DNA of 64,000 nt, taken from KBS50 sp042434095 (GTDB taxonomy: Bacteria > Actinomycetota > Actinomycetes > Mycobacteriales > Micromonosporaceae). The stretch is taken from the NCBI RefSeq assembly GCF_042434095.1, contig NZ_JBHLUE010000007.1:1-64000 (forward strand). Reading direction: 5' to 3'. Made by a program: the position numbers and the translations under genes. A model generated the notes under the pieces. It was not told where the DNA came from, did not search any database, and saw only the letters and a program-made list of their open reading frames with translations. Below are positions 16,696-24,753 of this stretch, piece after piece. Each line of letters opens with the position of its first letter. The first letter of the stretch is position 1.

Positions 16696-17460
16696 TCAGC
16701 GGGCCAGCCAGCCGCCGTCCACCGGAATGACGGCGCCGTGCAGGTAGGCCGCCGCGTCGGAGGCCAGGAACACCGTCGCGCCGGCCAGGTCCTCCGGCCG
16801 GCCCCACCGGCCGGCCGGGATGCGGTCCAGGATGGCCCGGCTCCGGTCCGGGTCGTCCCGCAGCGCCTGGGTGTTGTCGGTGGCGATGTAGCCGGGAGCG
16901 ATGGCGTTCACGTTCACCCCGTGCGGCGCCCACTCGTTGGCCAGGGCGCGGGTGAGCCCGGCCAGGCCGGACTTCGCGGCCGCGTAGCCGGGAACCAGCA
17001 CCCCGCCCTGGAAGCTGAGCATCGAGGCGGTGAAGATGATCTTTCCGGCGCCGCGCCGGAGCATTCCCCGGCCGACCTCCCGGGCCAGCACGAAGGGGGC
17101 GGTGAGGTTCACCCCGAGCACATGCTCCCAGTCGGCGTCGGCGTGCTGCGCGGCCGCGGCCCGCCGGATGGTTCCGGCGTTGTTGACCAGGATGTCCACC
17201 GGGCGGTCCAGGTCCGCCAGCCGGGCCACCAGGTCGCGGACGGCCACCGGGTCGGCGAGGTCGACCCGGTACGGCCGGAACCGGCGGCCGTGCCCGGCCA
17301 CCCGCTCGGCGACCTCGCTGCCACGCTCGGCCAGCTCCCGGCTCACCCCCACGATGTCGGCGCCGGCCGCGGCGAGCGCCTCGGCCATCGCCAGCCCGAT
17401 GCCACGCCGGCAGCCGGTCACCACGGCCAGCCGGCCGGTCAGGTCGAACGGGTCGTTCAC
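16696..17460 (-). CDS. SDR of the KduD/gluconate 5-dehydrogenase type
   Basis: 254 residues from GTG at 17460, whose codon overlaps the upstream stop (GTGA). SDR motifs: TGCRRGIG, NNAGTIRR, TASMLSFQGG, active-site YAAAK and LHGAVIPVDGG. The resemblance to 2-deoxy-D-gluconate/2-keto-3-deoxy-gluconate dehydrogenases is clear, so it probably oxidises a sugar-acid or deoxy-keto acid intermediate. With one SDR already placed at the ketodeoxyfuconate step, this one may handle a related sugar acid (for example from galactose or arabinose), or the two roles may be swapped. Confidence 0.78.
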   Translation of the reverse strand: MNDPFDLTGRLAVVTGCRRGIGLAMAEALAAAGADIVGVSRELAERGSEVAERVAGHGRRFRPYRVDLADPVAVRDLVARLADLDRPVDILVNNAGTIRRAAAAQHADADWEHVLGVNLTAPFVLAREVGRGMLRRGAGKIIFTASMLSFQGGVLVPGYAAAKSGLAGLTRALANEWAPHGVNVNAIAPGYIATDNTQALRDDPDRSRAILDRIPAGRWGRPEDLAGATVFLASDAAAYLHGAVIPVDGGWLAR

Positions 17461-18509
17461 CCGGCACCTCCACAGTCGATGAGCACCTTGACCTCTCCCC
17501 CACCCTCCAGCGCCGCGAACGCCCGCGCCGCCTCGTCGAGCGGGACCACCCGGGTGATCAGCCGGGTGGCCGGTATCCGGCCGTCGTGCACCAGGCGGAC
17601 CGCCTCGGCGTAGTCGTCCCGCTCGTAGACCCGTACCCCGATCAGCTCGAGCTCGCGCCAGAAGACCCGGTGCAGGTCCACCTCGCGCGGGGTGGGATGG
17701 ATCGCCACCACGACCAGCCGGCCCCGGACCGCGGCCAGGTCGGTGGCCAGCCGTACGCCGGCGGCCGAGCCGGACACCTCGAAGACCACGTCGGCGCCGG
17801 CGCCTCCGGTGTGCCGGTGCACGTACCGGGCCACGTCGACCGCGCCGGGGTCCAGGGTGGACAGCCCCAGGTCGGCGGCCACGGCCCGGCGCCGGGGATC
17901 GAGCTCCAGCACGGTGACCGCGGCCCCGGTGGCCCGGGCGACCGTGGCGATGAGCAGCCCCACCGGCCCCGCCCCGATCACCACGGCGTGCTCGCCGGCG
18001 GCCAGCCGGGACCGGCGCACGTCGTGCACCGCCACGGCGGTGGGCTCGATCAGCGCGGCGTGCGCGAGCGGCAGGTCGGCGGGCAGCGGTACGAGAATCC
18101 GGGCCGGCACCGTCCACGAGCGCTGCATCGAGCCGGTGGAGTCGATGCCGACGAACGTGAGCCGGTGGCAGATGTGGGTGTGCCCGGCGCGGCAGGCGGG
18201 ACACCGGCCGCACCAGTCCAGCGGCATGACCGTGACCGGATCGCCCACCCGGCGCCCCCGGACGGCGGCGCCCAGCTCGGCGATCCGGCCGGACATCTCG
18301 TGCCCGATCACGGCCGGGCGGCGCACCCGGGCGTCCATGTCGCCGTGCAGCACGTGCAGGTCGGTGCCGCAGATCCCGGTGTACGCCACGTTCAGGCGTA
18401 CCTGGTCGGGCGCCGGCGGGACCGGCTCGGTGTCCCGTACGACAAGCGTGCGGTCCCCCACGTACTGTGCCGCGCGACTCATGGCGGCACCCTCGCTGCG
18501 CTCGCTCAT
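17457..18509 (-). CDS. Zinc-dependent medium-chain alcohol/polyol dehydrogenase
   Basis: 350 residues from ATG at 18509, which overlaps the mutarotase stop (ATGA) and has GAGGAG 6 bases upstream; an alternative ATG at 18482 would give 341 residues without the MSERSEG leader. The catalytic zinc set is seen in GICGTD and GHE, the structural zinc cysteines in CGRCPACRAGHTHIC, and the Rossmann motif in GAGPVGLL. It resembles sorbitol/threonine/butanediol dehydrogenases. In this operon it could oxidise L-lactaldehyde, a polyol or a fucose derivative; the substrate cannot be read from sequence. Confidence 0.83.
   Translation of the reverse strand: MSERSEGAAMSRAAQYVGDRTLVVRDTEPVPPAPDQVRLNVAYTGICGTDLHVLHGDMDARVRRPAVIGHEMSGRIAELGAAVRGRRVGDPVTVMPLDWCGRCPACRAGHTHICHRLTFVGIDSTGSMQRSWTVPARILVPLPADLPLAHAALIEPTAVAVHDVRRSRLAAGEHAVVIGAGPVGLLIATVARATGAAVTVLELDPRRRAVAADLGLSTLDPGAVDVARYVHRHTGGAGADVVFEVSGSAAGVRLATDLAAVRGRLVVVAIHPTPREVDLHRVFWRELELIGVRVYERDDYAEAVRLVHDGRIPATRLITRVVPLDEAARAFAALEGGGEVKVLIDCGGAG
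18490..18509 (-). repeat. Short GAGCGAGCGCAGCGAG-type repeat at the ADH start
   Basis: The minus strand reads ATGAGCGAGCGCAGCGAGGG and encodes MSERSEG. I recall the same string at many actinobacterial gene starts as a dispersed repeat, and here it forms the disputed N-terminus of the dehydrogenase. Only one copy is in the window, so the repetitive nature is from memory. Confidence 0.4.
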
Positions 18510-18844
18510 GACGGCTCCTCGTCGGACAGGTGCCAGACCTCGCGCATGGGCGCCCACCAGTGCCCGGCGCCCGGCTCGGCGAGCGACTCCTGGCACGGGT
18601 CGGTGAGCGTCCACCACTGTCGGGTCGCCGGGTCCGCGGCGATCCTGGCCTGGTCCGCGTCGTGGTCGGCGCCGACGTACTCGTAGTAGCCGAACAGCAG
18701 GTCACCGTGCAGGAAGATGGTGTAGTTGCGGATGTTGGCCGCCCGCAGCGTCCGCTCGACGGCGGGCCAGACCGCCGCATGCAGCCGCAGATAGTCGTCG
18801 CGGCGCTCGGGCCGCAGCCGGATCACGGAGCCGTACCGTCGCAT
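18506..18844 (-). CDS. RhaM-family mutarotase, probable L-fucose mutarotase
   Basis: 112 residues from ATG at 18844, with GGAGGG 6 nt upstream. It is a DUF718/RhaM-type dimeric ferredoxin-like protein: YGSVIRLRPERRDDYLRLHAAVWP carries the catalytic His, and WWAPMREVWHL closes the domain. These enzymes speed interconversion of the alpha and beta anomers of 6-deoxy sugars. The family is named for L-rhamnose, but here it heads an operon for fucose oxidation and is divergent from the FCD regulator, so L-fucose is the likelier substrate. Confidence 0.85.
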   Translation of the reverse strand: MRRYGSVIRLRPERRDDYLRLHAAVWPAVERTLRAANIRNYTIFLHGDLLFGYYEYVGADHDADQARIAADPATRQWWTLTDPCQESLAEPGAGHWWAPMREVWHLSDEEPS

Positions 18845-18859
18845 CTCATGCCCTCCGGC

Positions 18860-18901
18860 AGACATCTGACGTCTCTATAGTGAGGCGTACGCCGGTGTGA
18901 A
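18860..18901. promoter_or_regulatory. Divergent promoter/operator between mutarotase operon and GntR gene
   Basis: The minus-strand promoter reads TTCACA (18896-18901), 16 nt, TATAGA (18874-18879), followed directly by the operator GACATCTGACGTCT (18861-18874). Plus-strand TATAGT (18876-18881) can serve the GntR gene. The operator matches the sites at 25899 and 31052. A regulator bound here would block both transcripts, the usual layout for an autoregulated FadR-type repressor. Confidence 0.7.
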
Positions 18902-18911
18902 GGAGGCCGCG

Positions 18912-19823
18912 GTGGCGCTGACCGACGAGGCGATCGTGAAGATCCGCAGCATGATCCAGAGCGGTGAGCTGCCCCCGGGGGCGCGGCTGCCACCGGAACA
19001 GCAGCTCGCCACCCAGATGGGCCTGTCTCGCAGCGGCGTCCGGGAGGCCGTGAAGGTGCTGGAGTCGGCGCGGGTGCTGGACGTACGCCGGGGCGATGGC
19101 ACCTACGTGACCAGCCTCGCCCCCCGACTGCTGCTGGAGGGCCTCGGGCTCGCCGTCGAGCTGCTGCGCGACGACACGCTGCTGGAGGTCATGGAGGTGC
19201 GCCGGATGCTCGAGCCGATCGCCACCGGGCTGGCCGCGCTGCGGATGTCGGAGGCGGACCTCGACGAGCTCGGCCGGCTCCTGGACGACATGCGTACGGC
19301 GGCCGACGACGTCGAGCAGCTGATCCGGTTCGACACGGCGTTCCACCGCACCGTGGTGGCGGCCACCGGCAACGAGACGCTCACCTCGCTGCTGGACGGC
19401 CTCTCCAGCCGCACCCTCCGGGCCCGGGTGTGGCGCGGCCTGATCGAGGGCAACTCGGCGCACAAGACGCTCGACGAGCATCACGCGATCTACCGCGCCC
19501 TGCGCTCCCGCGACCAACTGCTCGCCCAGGCCAGCGCCCTGGTCCACGTCAACACCTCGGAGTCCTGGCTGCGCGCCGTGCTGTCCGCCCCGGACGACCC
19601 GGCCGCGCGGCCGGCCAGCCAACCGGACGGGGACCCGGCCGGGTTGCGCACCGCCGGGGACCCGGCCGGGTTGCGCACCGGCGGGGACCGGGACGGGCGA
19701 GCCGGCGGGGACCGGGACGGGCGAGCCGATCCGGGCGGGACGGTCGGACCGGGGGCGCATCACGCGGCGCCCGTTCCGGCCGCCCGCGCGGGCAGCCGAC
19801 CGAGCCGCTCCGCCAGGTCGTAG
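18912..19823 (+). CDS. GntR/FadR-type (FCD) regulator, probable fucose-pathway repressor
   Basis: 303 residues. GTG at 18912 is preferred because AAGGAGG ends 5 nt before it; the GTG at 18897 overlaps that site. Winged helix (about 5-70: GARLPPEQQLATQMGLSRSGVREAVKVLE, then VLDVRRGDGTYV), then an all-helical FCD domain (about 85-225) with metal/ligand residues in FDTAFHRTVV and DEHHAIYRAL. It is divergent from the mutarotase operon and probably binds the ACATCTGATGTCT sites found at three promoters. From about residue 233 the protein continues in a low-complexity tail (DPAGLRT and GGDRDGRA repeats) that FCD proteins do not need and that overlaps the convergent lactonase gene by 64 bp. Confidence 0.87.
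   Translation: MALTDEAIVKIRSMIQSGELPPGARLPPEQQLATQMGLSRSGVREAVKVLESARVLDVRRGDGTYVTSLAPRLLLEGLGLAVELLRDDTLLEVMEVRRMLEPIATGLAALRMSEADLDELGRLLDDMRTAADDVEQLIRFDTAFHRTVVAATGNETLTSLLDGLSSRTLRARVWRGLIEGNSAHKTLDEHHAIYRALRSRDQLLAQASALVHVNTSESWLRAVLSAPDDPAARPASQPDGDPAGLRTAGDPAGLRTGGDRDGRAGGDRDGRADPGGTVGPGAHHAAPVPAARAGSRPSRSARS
19618..19735 (+). repeat. Tandem repeats forming the GntR C-terminal tail
   Basis: Two copies of a GGGGACCCGGCCGGGTTGCG unit (about 19629-19680) and two copies of a CGGGGACCGGGACGGGCGAG unit (19682-19728) run in frame after the FCD domain. They look like slippage-expanded DNA that carried the reading frame past its original end. Confidence 0.75.
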
Positions 19824-20653
19824 ACCCGCACGGCCGTACCGGCGAAGATGTCGTGCTCGTCCCGGGCCGACAGCCGGGGCAGGCTCTCGCGGAGGGCGCC
19901 GCAGACGCCCGGATAGTCGGCCACGAGCAGGCAGACCGGCCAGTCCGAGCCGAACATCAGCCGGCCGGGGCCGAACTCCCGCACGGCCACGGCCACGAAG
20001 GGCCGGAGGTCCCCGGCCGACCAGCCGGGCCCGGCCTCGGTGACCAGCCCGGACAGCTTGCCGGCGACGTTGCCGTTGGCCGCGAGCGCCGCGAGCGGGT
20101 CGCGCCAGCGCCGCAGCCCCGCCGCGCCCTCGTCGATCCGGGGCTTGCCCAGGTGGTCGAGCACGAACTGCAGGTCCGGCACGGCCCGGGCCGCCCGGGC
20201 GGCGGCCGGCAGCTGGTCGACCCGGATCACCAGGTCGAACACCAACCCGGCCCCGGCCACCTCGGCCAGCCCGCGCCGCACCTCGGGCCGGTCGAGGTAG
20301 TCGGGGTCGGTCTCGCCCTGCACCTGCGCCCGTACGCCGGTGAGCAGCTCACCGCCGCGCAGCCGGCGGTACCGCCCGATGGCCTCGGCCACGTCGGGCG
20401 CGGCCACGTCGATCCAGGCCACCACCCCGAGGATGGCCGGGGTGTCGGCGGCGTAGCCGAGGAACTCCGCGGCCTCCTCCGGGTGGCAGCGGCCGCCCTC
20501 GACCAGCACTGTGCCGGCCACCCCGGCGGCGGCGATCTCGGCGGTCAGGTCGGCGGGCGTGAACGGCCGGCGGATCGGCTCGAGCCCCGGCGCGGCCAGC
20601 CAGTCGTAGCCTCGCTCCGGCCGCCAGAGATGGTGATGCGCGTCGATGATCAC
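19760..20653 (-). CDS. Amidohydrolase, probable L-fuconolactonase
   Basis: 297 residues from GTG at 20653, overlapping the dehydratase stop by 4 bp (GTGA). Amidohydrolase_2/COG3618 features: VIIDAHHHLW at the N-terminus, a central VLDHLGKPRI, and LMFGSDWPVC near residue 235 with the catalytic Asp. This family includes L-fucono-1,5-lactonase and L-rhamnono-lactonase. Coupling to fuconate dehydratase makes L-fuconolactone hydrolysis (step 2 of the oxidative pathway) the best call. Its 3' end overlaps the repetitive tail of the convergent GntR gene. Confidence 0.85.
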   Translation of the reverse strand: MIIDAHHHLWRPERGYDWLAAPGLEPIRRPFTPADLTAEIAAAGVAGTVLVEGGRCHPEEAAEFLGYAADTPAILGVVAWIDVAAPDVAEAIGRYRRLRGGELLTGVRAQVQGETDPDYLDRPEVRRGLAEVAGAGLVFDLVIRVDQLPAAARAARAVPDLQFVLDHLGKPRIDEGAAGLRRWRDPLAALAANGNVAGKLSGLVTEAGPGWSAGDLRPFVAVAVREFGPGRLMFGSDWPVCLLVADYPGVCGALRESLPRLSARDEHDIFAGTAVRVYDLAERLGRLPARAAGTGAA

Positions 20654-21990
20654 GGTCCGCTCCGTCCACTCGTCGCACCGGCCGGTTCCTCCACCGAGTC
20701 CGTCCACTGCGGACCGTCCGGGAAGCGGTAGGCGGCCAGCGAACCGGCCGCGATCTCGGCGCTCATCCCGGGCACGGTGGGGGCGAGGTACCGGCCGCGC
20801 CGGATCCGCACCGGGTCGACGAAGTGCTCGTGCAGGTGGTCGACGTACTCGATGGCCCGGTCGTCGCTGCTGCCGCTCACCGCCACGAAGTCGAACATGG
20901 CCAGGTGCTGCACCAGCTCGCACAGGCCGACGCCGCCGGCGTGCGGGCACACCGGCACGCCGTACCGGGCCGCGAGCAGCAGGATCGCCAGGTTCTCGTT
21001 GACCCCGCCCACCCGGCAGGCGTCGATCTGCACCACGTCCACGGCGCCCGCCTGGAGCAGCTGCTTGAACATCACCGCGTTGTGCGTGTGCTCCCCGGTG
21101 GCCACCCGGACCGGCCCGACCGCGCGGCGGATGGCCGCGTGTCCGAGCACGTCGTCCGGCGACGTGGGCTCCTCGATCCAGTACGGGTCGAACGGCGCCA
21201 GCTCGCGCATCCACCGGATCGCATCCGGCACCCCCCATACCTGGTTGGCGTCCACCGCGATCCGGACCCCCGGTCCGACCGCGCGCCGGGCGATGCCCAG
21301 CCGGCGCACGTCGTCGGCGAGGTTGCCGCCCACCTTGAGCTTGATCAGCCCGTACCCCGCCGCCACCGCCTCGCGGCACAGCCGGGCCAGCTTCTCGTCG
21401 TCGTAGCCGAGCCAGCCGGGGGTGGTCGTGTACGCCGGATAACCCTGGGCCAGCAGCTGCCGTTCCCGCTCGGACCGGCCGGCCGCGACCGTACGCAGCA
21501 GCGCGAGCGCGTCGTCCTCGGTGAGCGCGTCGCGCAGGTAGCGGAAGTCGACCTGCCCGACCAGCTCCTCGGGGCTGAGCCCGGCCAGCAGCTGCCACAG
21601 CGGCTTGCCGGCCCGCCGGGCGGCGAGGTCCCACACGGCGTTGACGAGCCCGCCGGCGGCCATGTGCACCACGCCCTTCTCGGGCCCCAGCCAGCGGATC
21701 TGGCTGTCCCCGACCAGCCGGCGGGCCAGGGCGCCCGGGTCGGCCGTCAGCTCCTCGACGCGCCGCCCCAGCACCATGGGGGCGAGCGAGCGCAGCGCCG
21801 CCACCACGATCTCGGTGCCGCGGCCCACCGTGAACACCAGGCCGTGGCCCTCGGCGCCGGCGGTGGTGCGCAGCACCAGGTAGGCCGCCGAGTAGTCCGG
21901 GAACGGATTCATCGCGTCGGATCCGTCGCGGTGCCGGGAGGTGGGAAACCGCACGTCGAGGGTGTCCACGGACGAGATGCGCTCGGTCAA
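20650..21990 (-). CDS. fucD: L-fuconate dehydratase (enolase superfamily)
   Basis: 446 residues from TTG at 21990, with AGGAG 7-8 nt upstream. Diagnostic features of L-fuconate dehydratase are the long N-terminal cap GSDAMNPFPDYSAAY, base Lys in LIKLKVGG, metal ligands in VDANQVW, WIEEPTSPDD and TGEHTHN, and the catalytic His in HAGGVGLCELVQHL. The length matches bacterial FucD and human ENOSF1. It converts L-fuconate to 2-keto-3-deoxy-L-fuconate in the cytoplasm. It follows the RbsABC-like importer genes after about 100 bp and is coupled to the lactonase. Confidence 0.93.
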   Translation of the reverse strand: MTERISSVDTLDVRFPTSRHRDGSDAMNPFPDYSAAYLVLRTTAGAEGHGLVFTVGRGTEIVVAALRSLAPMVLGRRVEELTADPGALARRLVGDSQIRWLGPEKGVVHMAAGGLVNAVWDLAARRAGKPLWQLLAGLSPEELVGQVDFRYLRDALTEDDALALLRTVAAGRSERERQLLAQGYPAYTTTPGWLGYDDEKLARLCREAVAAGYGLIKLKVGGNLADDVRRLGIARRAVGPGVRIAVDANQVWGVPDAIRWMRELAPFDPYWIEEPTSPDDVLGHAAIRRAVGPVRVATGEHTHNAVMFKQLLQAGAVDVVQIDACRVGGVNENLAILLLAARYGVPVCPHAGGVGLCELVQHLAMFDFVAVSGSSDDRAIEYVDHLHEHFVDPVRIRRGRYLAPTVPGMSAEIAAGSLAAYRFPDGPQWTDSVEEPAGATSGRSGP

Positions 21991-22050
21991 CCGGAGCTCC
22001 TGGGGTGTCGTCGGTTCCGCATGCGGCGGTGCCCGCTGCGGGAGGGGTGC

Positions 22051-22076
22051 GGGCGGGAGCCGCGCCGCTCCCGCCC
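22051..22076 (-). other. Stem-loop between importer permease and fucD
   Basis: GGGCGGGAGC (22051-22060) pairs perfectly with GCTCCCGCCC (22067-22076) around a 6-nt loop, in the 101-bp gap between permease and dehydratase genes. It may set the ratio of importer to enzyme transcripts, or end part of the transcription. No U-tract is present. Confidence 0.55.
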
Positions 22077-22091
22077 GGTGCCGGGTCGCGG

Positions 22092-23132
22092 CTACGTCTG
22101 CGCCTTACCTCCGGTGATCCGGGAGACGACCAGCGCGACCAGGATGACCGCGCCGTTGAGGAAGTTCGTCCACTGCGCGGGCACCCCGGCGAGGGTCAAC
22201 ACGTTGATGATCAGGAACAGCAGCAGCACGCCGGTGAACGCGCCGAACACCGTGCCCCGGCCACCGTTCAGGCTGACCCCGCCGATCACCGCGGCGGCGA
22301 AGACCTGGAAGATCGCGCCGTTGCCCTGAGCCGCCGGCACCGAGGCGAGCCGGCCGCTGATGAGCAGGCCGGCCAGCGCCGCGAGCATGCTGGCCACGAC
22401 GAGGGTGAGCCACAGGATCCGGTCGGTACGGATGCCCGCGGCGCGCGCCGCGTCGATGTTGCCGCCGATCGCGTAGAGGGCCCGCCCCGGGCGGGTGAAG
22501 CCGAGCACGACGATCCCGGCCGCGAAGAGCAGCAGCGACACCCAGATCGACGCGGGCAGCCCGAGCCAGCTGGCCGAGCCAAGGTACGTCATCGAGCCCG
22601 GCAGGGCGAAGAAGGTCTTCCCGCCCGAGATGCCGGTGAGCAGGCCGCGCAGCACGATGAGCATGCCGAGGGTGACGATGAACCCGTTGAGGCCGAACCG
22701 CACGATGAGCAGGCCGTTGAACGCCCCGATCAGCGCGCCGACCGCCAGCGCGACCGGGACCGCCCAGCCCGGCGGCAGCGCGTGCGCCCCGAGCCCGTGC
22801 GTGACGGCCGGGTCGACGACCAGCCAGGCCGCGACGCCGGGGGCGAGCCCGAAGGTGGACTCCAGGGACAGGTCCATCTTGCCGGCGATCAGCACCATGG
22901 TCTCGGCGAGCACCACGATCGAGATCTCCGACATGCTCTGCAGCACGTTCACGATGTTGTCCGAGCTGAGGAACACCGGGCTGACGATGAAGCCGACGAT
23001 CGCCACCGCGATGATCGCCGGCACCAGCGCGAGGTCGCGCAGCCGGGCGATGGCGAGCGTCCGGGCCGGCGGCCGGTCGGCGGACGGTGGGCCGGCGGTC
23101 GGCGCGGTGGCCGGCGACAGCGTGTCAGACAT
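22092..23132 (-). CDS. RbsC-like sugar ABC importer permease
   Basis: 346 residues with about nine hydrophobic segments. BPD_transp_2 family hallmarks are VLIAGKMDLSLEST, GLNGFIVTLGMLIVLRGLL and AAVIGGVSLNGGRGTVFGAFTG. The start overlaps the ATPase stop by 8 bp. It forms the channel of the importer whose binding protein starts at 25820. Co-transcription with fuconate dehydratase and lactonase points to L-fucose as cargo. Confidence 0.88.
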   Translation of the reverse strand: MSDTLSPATAPTAGPPSADRPPARTLAIARLRDLALVPAIIAVAIVGFIVSPVFLSSDNIVNVLQSMSEISIVVLAETMVLIAGKMDLSLESTFGLAPGVAAWLVVDPAVTHGLGAHALPPGWAVPVALAVGALIGAFNGLLIVRFGLNGFIVTLGMLIVLRGLLTGISGGKTFFALPGSMTYLGSASWLGLPASIWVSLLLFAAGIVVLGFTRPGRALYAIGGNIDAARAAGIRTDRILWLTLVVASMLAALAGLLISGRLASVPAAQGNGAIFQVFAAAVIGGVSLNGGRGTVFGAFTGVLLLFLIINVLTLAGVPAQWTNFLNGAVILVALVVSRITGGKAQT

Positions 23133-24753
23133 GGTCGAGTTCGACCCCCTCCATCGCGGCTACCAGATCGTTGTCCCGCCAGCCACGGGCCAGCTCGGCG
23201 ACGACCCGGCCGGCGAACATCACCAGGACCCGGTCGCAGATCCGCAGGTCGTCGAGCTCGTCGGAGACGACCACCACGGTGCTGCCCCGCCGGCGCACCT
23301 CGTCCACCACGCCCAACAGGGTCTGCTTGGACCGCACGTCCACCCCGGCCGTCGGCGTGATCAGCACCAGCGCCTTCGGGTCGTTGGCCAGGGCGCGCGC
23401 CATCACCACCTTCTGCTGGTTGCCGCCGGACAGGTCGGCCACCGGCGCCCGCGGGCCGGACGCCTTGACCGCCAGGTCGGCGATGGCGGCCCGGGCCAGC
23501 GCGTCGCGCCGGGCCGGCGAGATGAAGCCGTACCGCCCGACCCGGTCCGGAACGGTCATCGTGACGTTCTCGCCGATCGACAGGGACGGCACCAGGCCCT
23601 CCCGGTGCCGGTCCTGGGGCACCAGCCCGATCCCGGCCGCCAGGGCGTCGGGGACGCTGCCGGGCCGCAGCGCCCGGCCCGCCACGCTGACGGCGCCGGC
23701 CGCCGGCCGGGCCAGCCCGACGATCGCCTCGGCGACCTCCACCTTGCCGCTGCCACCGCCGCCGGCCAGGCCCACCACCTCGCCGCCCCGGGCCTGGACC
23801 GTGAGGGTGGCGCCGGACCGGGTCGTCAGGTCCCGCACCGACAGCAGCACCGGCGCGTCCCGCGGCGGCGGCCGGTGGCCGGCCTCGGGCAGCGTGACGT
23901 CCGCGCCGGTCATGGCCGCGACCAGCGCCGGGCGGTCGAGCTGCGCCACCGGGGCGGTACGGATGTGCCGGGCGTCCCGCAACACCGTCACCCGGTCGCA
24001 GATCTCGTAGACCTCCTGCAGGTGATGGCTGATGAACAGGAAGGTCACGCCCTGCGCGCGCAGGTCCCGGATCCGGGCGAACAGCCGGCCGATGCCCGCG
24101 GCGTCGAGCTGCGCGGTGGGCTCGTCGAGGATGATGAACCGGGCGCCGAAGGAGAGCGCGCGGGCGATCTCGACGATCTGCCGCTGCTCCACGGTCAACG
24201 CCGCGGCCGGTTGCCGGACGTCGACGTCGAGCGACCAGGCGCGCAGCAGCCGTTCCGCCTCCCGGCGCACGCGGGACCAGCTGATCAGCCGGCCCGCGCC
24301 CCGGGCCTGCCGGTTGAGGAACAGGTTCTCGGCCACGGTCAGCGACGGGATGATGGTCGAGCGTTGGTAGACGCACGCCACCCGCCGCCGCCAGCCGTCC
24401 CGGTCGCCGAGCGGCGGCGCCGGCGCTCCGGCGAAGGCCACGCAGCCGGCGTCGGCGGCCAGCAGGCCGGTGAGGATCCCGACCAGCGTGGACTTGCCCG
24501 CGCCATTGCGCCCGACCAGGGCGTGCGTCTCCCCCGGCCGGACCAGCAGGTCGACCCGGTCGAGCGCCAGGGTGGAGCCGAACCGCTTGCTCACGCCCAC
24601 GGCCTCGACCACCGGCGGGTCGAGGGCCGGCGCCGACCCGCCGGCCGCGTCCCGGGCCAATCCGGTCGCGTCGCGGGCCGACCCGGTCGCGTCGCGGGCC
24701 GACCCGGGGCCGGCGCCGGCCGGCGGGCGCGCGCCGTCGTCGCGGTCGGTCAT
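23125..24753 (-). CDS. RbsA-like sugar ABC ATPase with an altered second Walker B
   Basis: 542 residues from ATG at 24753, which overlaps the binding-protein stop (ATGA). A repetitive leader (ARDATG repeats, about residues 18-38) precedes domain 1, with Walker A GRNGAGKST and Walker B IILDEPTAQLD. Domain 2 has P-loop GGGGSGKVE and signature LSGGNQQKV, but where Walker B should read LDEPT it has VLITPTAGVD, losing both the magnesium Asp and the catalytic Glu. In most relatives, such as GguA at 3080, domain 2 keeps LDEPTRGID and has the degenerate P-loop instead. One active ATP site is therefore expected, as usual, but reached by a different change. Confidence 0.88.
   Translation of the reverse strand: MTDRDDGARPPAGAGPGSARDATGSARDATGLARDAAGGSAPALDPPVVEAVGVSKRFGSTLALDRVDLLVRPGETHALVGRNGAGKSTLVGILTGLLAADAGCVAFAGAPAPPLGDRDGWRRRVACVYQRSTIIPSLTVAENLFLNRQARGAGRLISWSRVRREAERLLRAWSLDVDVRQPAAALTVEQRQIVEIARALSFGARFIILDEPTAQLDAAGIGRLFARIRDLRAQGVTFLFISHHLQEVYEICDRVTVLRDARHIRTAPVAQLDRPALVAAMTGADVTLPEAGHRPPPRDAPVLLSVRDLTTRSGATLTVQARGGEVVGLAGGGGSGKVEVAEAIVGLARPAAGAVSVAGRALRPGSVPDALAAGIGLVPQDRHREGLVPSLSIGENVTMTVPDRVGRYGFISPARRDALARAAIADLAVKASGPRAPVADLSGGNQQKVVMARALANDPKALVLITPTAGVDVRSKQTLLGVVDEVRRRGSTVVVVSDELDDLRICDRVLVMFAGRVVAELARGWRDNDLVAAMEGVELDHV

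Noticed and set aside
18506..18844. RhaM-type mutarotase as evidence for L-rhamnose catabolism
   Set aside because: No rhamnose isomerase, kinase, aldolase or rhamnonate enzyme is present, while fuconate dehydratase and GH29 fucosidase are; the fucose reading fits better.
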